From Mermis nigrescens (Eukaryota; Nematoda; Enoplea; Mermithida; Mermithidae), in NCBI GenBank assembly GCA_036768485.1, contig JAVLUZ010000338.1, positions 753,401 through 817,400 of the forward strand: a stretch of 64,000 nt of DNA, given 5' to 3'. How positions within the stretch are numbered: the first letter of the stretch is position 1; each line of letters begins with the position of its first letter. Shown here in pieces: positions 48,292-56,917 of this stretch. Below the pieces are notes generated by a model. The model had not been told where the DNA came from, did not search any database, and was given only the letters and a program-made list of their open reading frames with translations. A program made the position numbers and the translations under genes.

Positions 48292-49485
48292 TAGGGATGC
48301 AGCGGGTGCACATTTTTTGGAATAGCGGGTGCGGGTGCGGGTACCAAAATTTTGCTTTAGCGGGTGCGGGTGCGGGTGTCGCACCTTAAAAATAGCGGGT
48401 ACGGGTGGCGGGTGGCGGGTTTAGCAGTGAGATATAGCATAATATAAAGAGGGCTAAAAATGCTCCATTTTTTTGTCCGCTTAATGCAGTTATTTACTGT
48501 GTGCAAAATTCATATTAATCTTCAAGCTGATTGTCTTTTTCTTTGCAGACTACTCTCTCAATGAATTAAATTTGCAAACTAAAGATAAGTATATAAATTG
48601 TCAATGATTGAACCATTGACCAATATGAGTAATATATTTGCACTTTGCAGAATACAATGTTTAGACACTTGTTGTTGTCATTCTCTTCTTAAAAGGGTCT
48701 ACGACGTTTTCGCGCCAGCAACTTAAAAAATATTCTTACTACATTAATTTTGAAGCAATTTTTAAGCAAATTACATATTCAGAATCGACGAGTATTCATT
48801 TGTGTACGACTGAAAAACTGTAGAAAATCCAGTATTTTTAGATGCGTTTAATTATCTCATTAAATTCAAAAGATATTCTAAAAGTAATTTGTACCATCAT
48901 GTAGAGAATTGAATGAGCTTTCAGAATCTGTATTATACTTTAATCATAAATTAAATATATATAATTAATAATATTACTACGAGTCTGGCGCCAAAACGTC
49001 CTACTTCGTCTTAAAAAAGCATTGTACAATACATTGCTGCATAATATCTCTACTCACGCTAGAGTGGTTGAACCGAAGCATGTAAAGACTGGCACCTAGA
49101 CCCTTCTTTTTTTAAAAGCATAATTCGCATAATTGGAATTAACCATAAGAGAGCTTGAACATGTATCTGCAGTCCAGAGGGTACCTAAAAATATGACTCA
49201 TTACAACTAGATCTTCGCTTTTCCAATTTGTACTGGTACGTTAGAACACACTGTTATACATTTTGGTTTTTTCATTAACGTGCCACTGCCTCAGAATCGT
49301 TTTGTCTTTTCGTAAATTCTAATTATTATTATCCGCCACCCGCTGTTTTATTATAGTATTTTTAGCGGGTGCGGGTGCGAAGTAGCAAAATTTCGGAATA
49401 GCGGGTGCGGGTGCGGGTGCGGGTACCAAAAAGAAGCGGGTAATAGCGGGTGCGGGTGCGGGTGCGGGTATCCGCTGCATCCCTA
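48292..49485. mobile_element. hAT-like element (TAGGGATGCAGCGG TIR) with GGGTGC tracts
   Basis: TIRs TAGGGATGCAGCGG...CCGCTGCATCCCTA and perfect TSD GTAACTTC (48284-48291, 49486-49493). Subterminal (GCGGGT)n tracts at 48305-48425 and 49370-49470. A 324-bp MITE is nested inside. Confidence 0.93.
48695..49018. mobile_element. MITE with ACGTTTTGGCGCC termini, copy 2, nested
   Basis: TSD TCTTAAAA perfect (48687-48694, 49019-49026). The interior is collinear with 963-1337 (GAGTATTCATTTGTGTACGA, AACTGTAGAAAATCC). Confidence 0.9.
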
Positions 49486-50080
49486 GTAACTTCCACCAAA
49501 AATTCCAAAAAAGTTTGATTTTGACCTAGAAAACCACTGTAACCTAAAAAACCATTGCTATGTTAATGCTACTGTGGCAAAAAAATTAGTATCAATGAGC
49601 TGCCTCAGTTAGCTTCTTTTTCTTGTAGTGGGTGTATGTAAAAGAAGCTTAGCTAGAGTCGTTTCTGCGAGTCAAAGACTTAATTTATAAAAATTAGAGA
49701 GCGTTTGACAAAGCTTAGACAAAATTATCGATTTTTCATAAATTTTATGTAATAAAACCAAATATCGGTAAAAAGTGAAGTTTTTTTCAAAATATGCTTG
49801 TTTAAGTCCAATAAACATTTCCGCCGCAAACTATGCATGTATCATGGCTTTTTGAGGCTGGATTTTTAGTTTACATGGTATTTTTAGTTCCCAATTGAGT
49901 TTTACTGTTTTTTTACTTCTAACTGATCGAAAGAAATTTGTGAAATCAACCAAGTGGCGTAAAACGGGGCTCTGACGAGAGATTTCTCTGATTATATAAC
50001 TTTACAGTACATGCATGCAAAAAGCAAGTGGTTTTTTAGAGGACAGCTTGATGTGCTCCTAATTATGTAATTTAGAACAG

Positions 50081-50178
50081 ATCCGGCTACTATTTTCGAT
50101 GTTTTCGTCGAATTAGCGTCGCCCTCTTCGTCCGATACTTGCATCGTATGGAAATATCCCGATGACTACTTTGACGAG
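50081..50178 (+). CDS. DENND1: DENND1-like gene, exon 1 of those visible (start of uDENN)
   Basis: This is the first recognisable exon of a DENND1/connecdenn homologue. That family comprises Rab35 guanine-nucleotide exchange factors acting in clathrin-mediated endocytosis and early endosome recycling. It reads 2 bases + 32 codons and ends in phase 0. Residues PATIFDVFVELASP match the uDENN start (family pattern: N-P-x-T-x-F-E-V-x-V-E-x-x-x-P), and the exon closes on YPDDYFDE, the family's (F/Y)P-x-D-Y-x-D-x-E. The acceptor is ...GAACAG at 50075-50080 and the donor GAG|GTATAC at 50179. An upstream exon must supply the start codon and the first base of the split codon; I did not find it. A hAT MITE begins 33 bp after the donor. 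Identity comes from memory of the family, not from a search. Confidence 0.88.
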
Positions 50179-50211
50179 GTATACTCGTACGCGGGCATGG
50201 GGGCTTGCCAG

Positions 50212-50454
50212 CTTAGCTAGGCGTGGTGGTTTAGGGTATGCACCCCCTCCCCCCCGAGAAACCAAAATACCCCCCCCAGAATTAAATTTTTGAATTTTTT
50301 CGGTTTTTTTCTCGCAATTTTCGATGCCAATGGATATTGCTCGATGAGAAACGTCGAAAAATGGTGTTTTTTCGCCATACCACCATTTTTAAGGCTATTT
50401 TTTGACCTTTGAGAAATATTGCACTTCTCGGATTTTCGGTGCCGCCCACCTGTG
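50212..50454 (+). mobile_element. hAT-like MITE, family 1 (CATACCTGGGCG)
   Basis: TSD is CTTGCCAG on both sides (50204-50211, 50455-50462), perfect. Contains the family body: TTTTTGATGCCAATGGATA, GATGAGAAACGTCGAAAAAT, CGCCATACCACCATTTT and the GCCGCCCACCT end. Located 33 bp after the exon 1 donor. Confidence 0.9.
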
Positions 50455-50635
50455 CTTGCCAGACCCCTGCGGACTCTACCCACTCAGAAGAATGAACTTT
50501 CGAATTTTCTCAGTTTTTCCTATATTTTCCTGATGCAAGCTCGTTGATAAATGTCGGAAAATTATGTTCTCGGCTTTTACCCTAAATTTTTTTTGGTTTA
50601 TTTTCGATTTGAAAATTTGTTAACTGTAGATTTTC

Positions 50636-50832
50636 AGTGGCGGATCTAGGATTTGTCTAAGGGTGGGGCGGTACCCCTAAGGGGGGGGGCGGAACCCTGA
50701 CTTGGGCGGAAAAATTAGCCGTTTTAACCCAAACATCGCTGAAAATCGCTCAAAAATGCTTAATTTTGCGCACTATTTTGGGCGAATGGGGGGGCGGCCA
50801 CCCCCACCCCCGCCCCCCTAAATCCGCCCCTG
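50636..50832. mobile_element. hAT-like MITE (CAG(T/G)GGCGGAT TIR) in DENND1 intron 1
   Basis: Ends CAGTGGCGGATCTAGG and, inverted, CAGGGGCGGATTTAG; perfect TSD TAGATTTT (50628-50635, 50833-50840). G-run-rich ends. Confidence 0.93.
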
Positions 50833-51186
50833 TAGATTTTTGACCCGGCTCATTTGATAACTACAAATATAATTAGTTAATTAAAAGCATTTTTTTCGAA
50901 ATAAGTTTTCGTTTTGATTACCCATGCGACTTTTACGTCAAATGACTAAATTTTGATGAAAAATTTCGAAAAATAATTGGGTTTTACAATGCCTTAATTT
51001 TTGTGCCTTTTGACCATTTGAAAGATTTTTTTCGATCGTCAGGTTTCGGCGGATTTCCAAATTTGGCCTCTTTGGACTTATAAAGTCGAAGTCATTTTAA
51101 TTAAAAAAAAATTTAAAAATTTAATAAAATTATTAAGAAATTTAATAAAAGTAATAAAAAAAATCGTAATCAATTTCGGTCATAAT

Positions 51187-51592
51187 CATACATGCACAGC
51201 ATGGGAATTCTGGGGGGGGGGTGAAAACCTAAATTGCCTTTTTTGGGCCCAAAAATGGCCGGTATGCGTTAAAAAACATCGTTTTTTGGCGTTTCTGACG
51301 ATACTCTATCCTTCTAGAGCATAAAATCATGAAAAAAATTTAGAAAAATGTGGAATAAATTGACCAATATACCGCTTAAAACATGAATATATGGTGCGAA
51401 GCGCCGAAAATTTGGCGATTTCGAGCAAATAGATAGTCAAAAACCCTTAAAAAGACACTTTTTCTACCAATTTTCAGGTAAGTTTAGGAAACTTTTGAGA
51501 AATCGCCAATTCTGGGGGTAAAAAGTTATTTGCTGGGAGGGGTGAAAAATGATTCTGCGGGGGGTGAAACCCCTCCCCCAAGATCATGTGTG
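51187..51592 (-). mobile_element. hAT-like MITE, family 2, in DENND1 intron 1
   Basis: Perfect TSD GTCATAAT (51179-51186, 51593-51600). Hairpin variant GGTGCGAAGCGCC at ~51395. Confidence 0.93.
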
Positions 51593-51887
51593 GTCATAAT
51601 CATTTTATCCTTGTTTTCATCTTAAAATCTAATAAAAAGCGGACAAAAGGACAGATATCGATGAAATAAAAAATTTCGGTTTTTTAATTTTCTCGAATCT
51701 CTCTATTTTTATTTCTAATTTTTTACATTAGTCTTTTATTTTTAAGCATCGATTGCGTCGCCTAATTATTTGTATATTTATGTTTTTGTTTTTTGTCTTG
51801 TTTATTAGTATGTTTTACTTGTCTACTTTTTACTCGTTATTTCGCTTTGCTGCTATGTAATTAACGCTTTTATCGATGTTTTTGCAG

Positions 51888-51937
51888 AAAATTTTGAAGC
51901 ACGTCGTCGAATTCGCCTTTCCGTGCCGAATAGCCGA
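51888..51937 (+). CDS. DENND1: DENND1-like gene, exon 2 (uDENN)
   Basis: This 50-bp exon sits between a strong acceptor (TTTTTGCAG, 51879-51887) and donor GTATTT at 51938. It starts in phase 0, matching the phase-0 end of exon 1, and ends in phase 2. It encodes KILKHVVEFAFPCRIA plus two bases of a Glu codon. The F-A/C-F-P-C/F core after a hydrophobic stretch is the conserved uDENN segment (human proteins have an FCFP motif here). The preceding intron (50179-51887) is about 1.7 kb and contains three hAT-like MITEs. Confidence 0.88.
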
Positions 51938-52018
51938 GTATTTTAAATTTTGTTCGAATTTTTTCTATCCAATTTATTGAGTTTACGGTCGATTTCTTTT
52001 GTTTTCTTTTTATTGTAG

Positions 52019-52126
52019 GGAAGCCGTTCAGCTGTTTTCGTTCGTTTTAACGAACGTGGAGGGCAAATATACGTTTGGATACTGTAGGCACGCCCCGAAA
52101 TCCAATGCGTGTCTCTGTTTCCTGAG
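52019..52126 (+). CDS. DENND1: DENND1-like gene, exon 3 (uDENN core)
   Basis: This 108-bp exon reads 1 base + 35 codons + 2 bases. The acceptor TATTGTAG ends at 52018 and the donor is GAG|GTATAC at 52127. It contains the strongest family signature in the uDENN domain: FSFVLTNVEGKYTFGYCRH followed by CLCFL, matching the family pattern F-x-F-V-L-T-x-x-x-(6)-F-G-(F/Y)-C-R and C-x-C-(I/F)-L-S. The intron before it is only 81 bp (51938-52018), a usual size for a compact invertebrate gene. The next intron is 2.65 kb and is filled by nested MITEs. Confidence 0.93.
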
Positions 52127-52295
52127 GTATACTGTAACTGGCATTCAAATTCGTACTAAAAATTAGTTCAACGTAGTTCAAAACGTAGATTAGGCTAGTG
52201 TAAAGTATTTAAAAATGTCAAATAGGGACGTTGTAAAGTAATGAAATCGGAATTGTAGAAAACTGTCGTAAAGTACTTGATTTAGAGTCGTTTAC

Positions 52296-52556
52296 ACACC
52301 TGGACGTGGGGGGGGGCTTTGGGGGTATGCACCGCCCCCAGAAACTAAAATACTCCCCTCAGAAATAAAAATACCCCCCCCAATTCAATTTTTGGAAAGT
52401 TTTCTCGTTTTTTGCAATTTTTTGATGCCAATGGATAGTGATGAGAAACGTCGAAAAATGGTGTTTTTTCGCCATACCACCGTTTTTCAGGCCATTTTTT
52501 GACCTTCAGAAAATCTTGCACCCCCTCCCCAGAATTTTCTTCCTGCCCACGTATGG
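52296..52556 (+). mobile_element. hAT-like MITE, family 1, in DENND1 intron 3
   Basis: Perfect TSD GTCGTTTA (52288-52295, 52557-52564). The right TSD overlaps the TTAA target of the adjacent piggyBac-like MITE. Confidence 0.9.
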
Positions 52557-52564
52557 TCGTTTAA

Positions 52565-53750
52565 CCCTTTATTATGGGCCTATTAAAAAGTGATGCTAGC
52601 TCTATGAAATTAAGCCAGGGTAATCAATTTGATGAATGATGGATAATCGATTTTTTCAGCTCCCGCCGAGCCCTCGGGGGTGAGAAAAGAATCCGATTTT
52701 TCGGATGCCTCATAATTAGTCATTAATTATAAATTATCATTCTGATTCTCTCTCACAAAGCCCAATAAAAATCAAGCTAGTGCAATGAAATTTGGCCAGG
52801 ATAACTTACCCGATGAGCGAGGGTTATGAATTTTTTCGAATGTCACCGAGCTCTGGGGGCTGAGAGATAAAAAATTCGATTTTAGTCGCTTATTTCGGAC
52901 CATCCGATAGTGATCGACCGGAGCGGTCAAAATGGCCGGGGCCGGAGATCCGGCCGGAGCCGGATTGGATCATTGTGCTCCGGCCGGAGCCGGAGCCGGA
53001 GAAATATTATTTTACACGTGTGGATAGATACATAGGACATCTTCGTGACCAAGACTTAGACCATAGTGCACACGCATCTCAACTGCATACAAGCTAATTA
53101 CTTATGTAAAATGGACTACTTTCAACAAAATTTTATTCAAAATTACTCCGCAATCTTGTTGTTTCACGGCGAATGCATTAATCGATCAATAGAGCGATTT
53201 TCTTTCTTACTAAGAATGAATATTTTACGATTTTTTTCTGTTATTGTATTAGTACGTTCGGTCACTATGCAAAAAAGAAAAAGATTCTCCGGCCTCCGGC
53301 CGATTTTTGGCTGTCTTCCGGCCGGAGCACCGGAGAGGAAAAAATGGCCGGATTCGCCGGAGGCCGGAGCCGGAGCCGGATCTCCGGTCGATCACTACTA
53401 TCCGATATATTGGATGTTATATTTGGGATACAATAGCTACTCGGCCTAATGCTATATTGGGCGCTTTATACAAACGTTAGGGGGCAATATTTAAAAAACA
53501 GTTTCGTAGCATAAGCACGAAAGGACAAATTTCCGAAAATTCCTAAAGTTCGGACTGAAAAATAAGGCGTTTTCTTGCTACAGTAAGACTGCAATTGTTT
53601 GCGATTTTTAAATTAGTGAAAATGTATTTTTTTGTAGACAAAGGAAAGCTCTTTCAAATGCATAATTACTTGTTTAGATTGGGTAAAAATTGGCCGAAAA
53701 GCATCTGTTCAAAGTTGCATCCGATTTATCGGATGGCCCTTAATAAAGGG
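52565..53750. mobile_element. piggyBac-like MITE in DENND1 intron 3
   Basis: Ends CCCTTTATTATGGGCC and, inverted, CCCTTTATTAAGGGCC, with TTAA at both edges (52561-52564, 53751-53754), the piggyBac signature. Two internal CCGATTT-TCGGAT-type blocks. A 490-bp hAT-like MITE is nested inside. No transposase. Confidence 0.88.
52908..53397. mobile_element. hAT-like MITE (TAGTGATCGACCGG TIR), nested in the piggyBac-like MITE
   Basis: Perfect 14-bp TIRs TAGTGATCGACCGG...CCGGTCGATCACTA; TSD CCATCCGA / CTATCCGA (7 of 8). Both ends are runs of GCCGGAGCCGGA, a potential strong secondary structure. Confidence 0.92.
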
Positions 53751-53924
53751 TTAAATTAGTGTAAAGCAGTTGAAGTGTAGTCGGTCGATGTTGCCAGTGT
53801 GAACGAGTTAAAACTGAGTCCACTCAATTAAAATACGACATACTATCATTATTTGCAAATAAGGAATTAGGAACAGAGAATAGTAAAAAAACAATTATGA
53901 TAATAACAGTAAGTCGTCAATATG

Positions 53925-53929
53925 AAAAA

Positions 53930-53964
<35 letters not shown>

Positions 53965-53966
53965 AA
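53925..53966 (+). repeat. (AAAT)n microsatellite
   Basis: About ten consecutive AAAT units in intron 3. Confidence 0.98.
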
Positions 53967-54781
53967 GGTAAATAAATTAGGCATGCTGTTAGTATAAAAG
54001 AAACAAAAAGACACGAGAAATAGTATATACACATGTACATAAAAAGCACACAAAATTATATTATCAGAAATCAGAAATAATCGAGAACATCGTGAATTCA
54101 TTTAAAAACAGTGTAAAGCGACGAAGAATCCAAATGTTTCAATGTTTCACATTTTTTACCGGAAGTAGTGTAAAGGAGACCAGAGAAGAGTTATACATAC
54201 GCTTTATTTCTTACATGTTTATTCTATTTTTACATTGTTATTTCTTTTTTATTTTTGCATATTTACATTGGACATTGATTTGCTTTCTGCCCTCACAAAT
54301 TTTTTTGCCTTTAGTAAATTTATATTTTTTATTTGGTTTAATTTATTTATTTGATTTTTATTTATTATTAATGGATTTATTTATTTCTAGTAATTTCTAC
54401 AAATTTTAGATTATTAATATTAAACAGGCTGATTAGGTATTTAAGCCTCTTTTTTGACTGCCACTTTGCAACTAAAATGAATCGCTTTTGGAAACGTAAT
54501 ATTTTTCTTGGTATTCATTTTTTACCTACATTGATGGTCTTCTTTTTTTTGCGAGAAACAAATTGGTCAGTGTAAACTCGCGTGATTATAGAGTTTGTTA
54601 AATTAAGTTTCGCACGATTTTCAAGTTTAAATAGCATTTCGCAGTCCGTATTTTTTTCTGAGTACATGCTTATTTTTTCTTCAAGTTTTCTACGCAAATT
54701 TCCGGTAAGTACGATGTTCTCAGTTTGTTTACACTTTATACTGTTTTTTGCCTAATTACTCAGTAAAGCTTTACTTTTAAG
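53967..54781. other. Intron 3 remainder, AT-rich
   Basis: No gene or element recognised. Open frames here are hydrophobic low-complexity artefacts. Confidence 0.5.
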
Positions 54782-54869
54782 CGCGTTGCCGTGGTCCGAA
54801 TTTTTTTACAAGCTGTTGAATCACATAGCTTCGTTGGCTAATAACCCGACAGTAAACGAAGTAGAACGA
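54782..54869 (+). CDS. DENND1: DENND1-like gene, exon 4 (end of uDENN)
   Basis: This 88-bp exon reads 1 base + 29 codons. It starts in phase 2, completing the Ser left open by exon 3, and ends in phase 0. It encodes SALPWSEFFYKLLNHIA and a polar tail ending NEVER. This corresponds to the invariant S-(Y)-L-P-W-F-E-x-F-Y-K-L-L-N segment of DENND1 proteins; the usual F after W is S here. The donor is a perfect GTGAGT at 54870. The acceptor is TTTTAAG at 54775-54781. Confidence 0.93.
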
Positions 54870-55395
54870 GTGAGTAGATTTGAAAATTTTAAAAAATTCG
54901 CAAAATTTGCCAAAAAATATAAAAAATCCCTAAAAAAATTATTTAAAAAATTACGGAGATGTTGAAAAAACGAGTTTGCGAGTAAATACGTGTCATGTTC
55001 CCCTATGGACATAGGTCTTTAATTTTTTATTCCCATGTTTTTTTTTCAAAATCGTATTTTTTGGCCATTTTTCTCCCTTTCTCACTAAAAATATATGTAG
55101 GCTATTAACCCCCCCTTCCCAATTTAGAAATCCCAAACCCCCTTCCCAAAATTTTGACTAATGGGTACGTTTTGTAAATAATATTCTATCCATTTTACAT
55201 CGTTGACATCAAACCTCAGGCGTTTTAAGTTGTTGCTTGGTTTTTGTACTACACAAGTGTGACTTTCAACCGCATGTTTTGTATACCTATTACTTTTATG
55301 GTGTAAATTGAAATTCATATTTTTTGCATTTTGTCGTCATTTTCATTTTTTATTGAATATTTTTAATTATTTTCGTTTTTATTTTTTCCCGTCAG

Positions 55396-55482
55396 AAGGA
55401 TGAAATCGAATTGTTGCTCGTCGCCGCTTATCACCAAGAATTGCCTGCTCCTGGCGAGTTATTCGTCGTGGATGGCCGTGAG
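55396..55482 (+). CDS. DENND1: DENND1-like gene, exon 5 (uDENN-cDENN linker)
   Basis: An 87-bp, phase 0-0 exon encodes KDEIELLLVAAYHQ then ELPAPGELFVVDGRE. It matches the linker of DENND1 proteins, where an E-x-x-x-L-L-x-x-L-(H/Y) helix is followed by P-x-P-x-P-G. The acceptor is TTTTTTCCCGTCAG (ends 55395). The donor is GAG|GTGATA at 55483. The last ~20 bases of this exon plus the donor are the first unit of a ~75-bp tandem repeat that fills the following intron (55462-56315). Confidence 0.88.
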
Positions 55483-56315
55483 GTGATAAAGTGTAAAGTA
55501 GTTTACAACATACTCAACGTTTAAAAAATGTATGATTATAAGTCGATGGATGGGTGGGTTTCAGAAGCGCATATGAAGCAGTTTGACTTCTTAGTGTTCT
55601 AAAAAATGGTGTTGATTCCTCGATGGCCGGTATATTGTCGAGGTGTAAAGTATTTTACACTGTATCCAGGGTTTAACAGAATAAATTATATTTCGTCGAT
55701 GGCTGTTTGGTGATGACGTGTAAAGCATTTAACGTTGCACTAAACGTTTAACAAAATATATCTATCATTCATCGACGGTTGTGAGTTGAGAAGTGTAAAG
55801 TAGTTTACACTATTTAGCGTTTAATACAATTCGCGATGATTTGTCAATGACCGAGAGGTGTTGAAGTGTAAAAAAGATTGCCTTGTATTTTTGTTCAACA
55901 AGTTTAATTATGATTTAGCGATGACTGGAGGGGGCTGGAGTGTAAAGTTGTTAATAATATAAATTTATATGATTCGTCAATGAATGATAGTTTAAGTAAT
56001 GTAAAGTAGTTTACACTTTATTCGTCGTTTAATAAAATGGGTGATGATTCATCCGTCGATGACCTCGGTGCGTTTAGGTGTAAAGTAATTAACAAACGGC
56101 CGGGGAGCGATGAATTGTAAAGTAGTTTACATTTTATTCAATATTTATGAAAATAATGTTTCGTCAATGGCCGGGGCGCTCGGCAAGTGTAATATTGTTT
56201 ACACTGTATTCGAAATTTAAGAAAGACACAATTATCATATCGAGAGTTAATAAGACCAAATGTAATGTGGTTTAAACCGTTTTCGTCCTTTAATAAAATA
56301 AATTTTGATTGATCC
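55462..56315 (+). repeat. Exon-5-seeded tandem repeat (~12 degenerate units of 60-80 bp)
   Basis: Units begin with the motif (T)CGTCGATGGCCG, then GTGTAAAGTAGTTTACACT, then TTTAA-AAAAT. Unit 1 is the 3' end of exon 5 with its donor; others start near 55541, 55620, 55692, 55770, 55843, 55917, 55976, 56052, 56099, 56161 and 56238. The core GTGTAAA-GTAG-TTTACAC is itself an inverted repeat. Units are strongly diverged and vary in length. Confidence 0.85.
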
Positions 56316-56394
56316 TATAATTTTGAAAACTTGATAAGGATTCGGCTAGATTTGTCCAAAATTGGATTTTTGTTTGCGATTTGTTCTTTTTCAG

Positions 56395-56448
56395 CGAATA
56401 GAATGCATTCGTCCAAATGATTCAAAATTGCCAAAGATACCCGATAAT
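56395..56448 (+). CDS. DENND1: DENND1-like gene, exon 6 (linker micro-exon)
   Basis: A 54-bp, phase 0-0 micro-exon runs between acceptor TTCTTTTTCAG (ends 56394) and donor GTAAGA (56449). It encodes RIECIRPNDSKLPKIPDN, matching the family motif P-D-x-x-x-L-P-x-I-P-E-N that directly precedes R-N-L-T-E-Y. The intron before it holds the exon-5-seeded minisatellite. A solo LTR was inserted 27 bp downstream of the donor (56476). Confidence 0.9.
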
Positions 56449-56475
56449 GTAAGATAATCCTGTTTGCTTCGTAGT

Positions 56476-56917
56476 TGTCACGCCCGGTAGTGGTCAATAT
56501 ATAATAATCATAATAATATGAATATACTTTTCCATACTAGGTTACTCCGCGTGTCTATTTGCACGTCTGTCGAGCCAATAATAGGTACTATACTTTCGGA
56601 TCAATATACACTTAAGCCACTTAACGGGCTAACGTGTGTTCGTTGTATAGTCACCAGCTCGGACTGAGCTGTCTTATGCGAGCCTTGCAGCGAATATATT
56701 AACGGGCATACACGCATATAAAACCGGTGCTATTGGGCGAACCCAATAGCCTTTATCAGCGCTGACTCCTCACTTAGCAGTTTTTACGTGCTGAGCTCGG
56801 ATCGGCTCCCTTCAGTTGTTATGTCCCTTCAATATATGCGCTGAATTCCTGTTGTTCTAACGTGCGCATCACGTGTTAATGGATTACTGTAGTAGCGTGT
56901 TGTGTTTCTACCTGACA
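56476..56917 (+). mobile_element. Solo LTR (442 bp) with 4-bp TSD
   Basis: The segment begins TGTCA and ends TGACA, the usual short inverted ends of a retroviral-type LTR, and is flanked by TAGT on both sides (56472-56475 and 56918-56921). It contains a TATA-like CATATAAAACC near 56713. No internal gag/pol sequence is present, so it is a solo LTR left by recombination. It sits 27 bp inside the intron after exon 6. Superfamily is not determinable from the LTR alone. Orientation is assigned from the TATA-like box. Confidence 0.7.

Larger units (their letters stand above)
47836..50048. mobile_element. Possible DNA transposon with (C)TCTAAAAAACCA ends
   Basis: Inverted outer words GTTGTCTTCTAAAAAACCA (left) and, inverted, GCTGTCCTCTAAAAAACCA (right). 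Subterminal AAAAAACCAG/AAACCA words recur at ~48200 and ~49535. An open frame at 47837-48003 (LKELCYVDHNWSLISFR) is protein-like but unrecognised. Contains the 48292-49485 hAT-like element. No convincing TSD. Confidence 0.45.

Noticed and set aside
53867..54409. Several Leu/Phe/Tyr/Ile-rich frames in intron 3
   Set aside because: They come from the (AAAT)n tract and adjacent T-rich DNA, between confirmed exons of DENND1.
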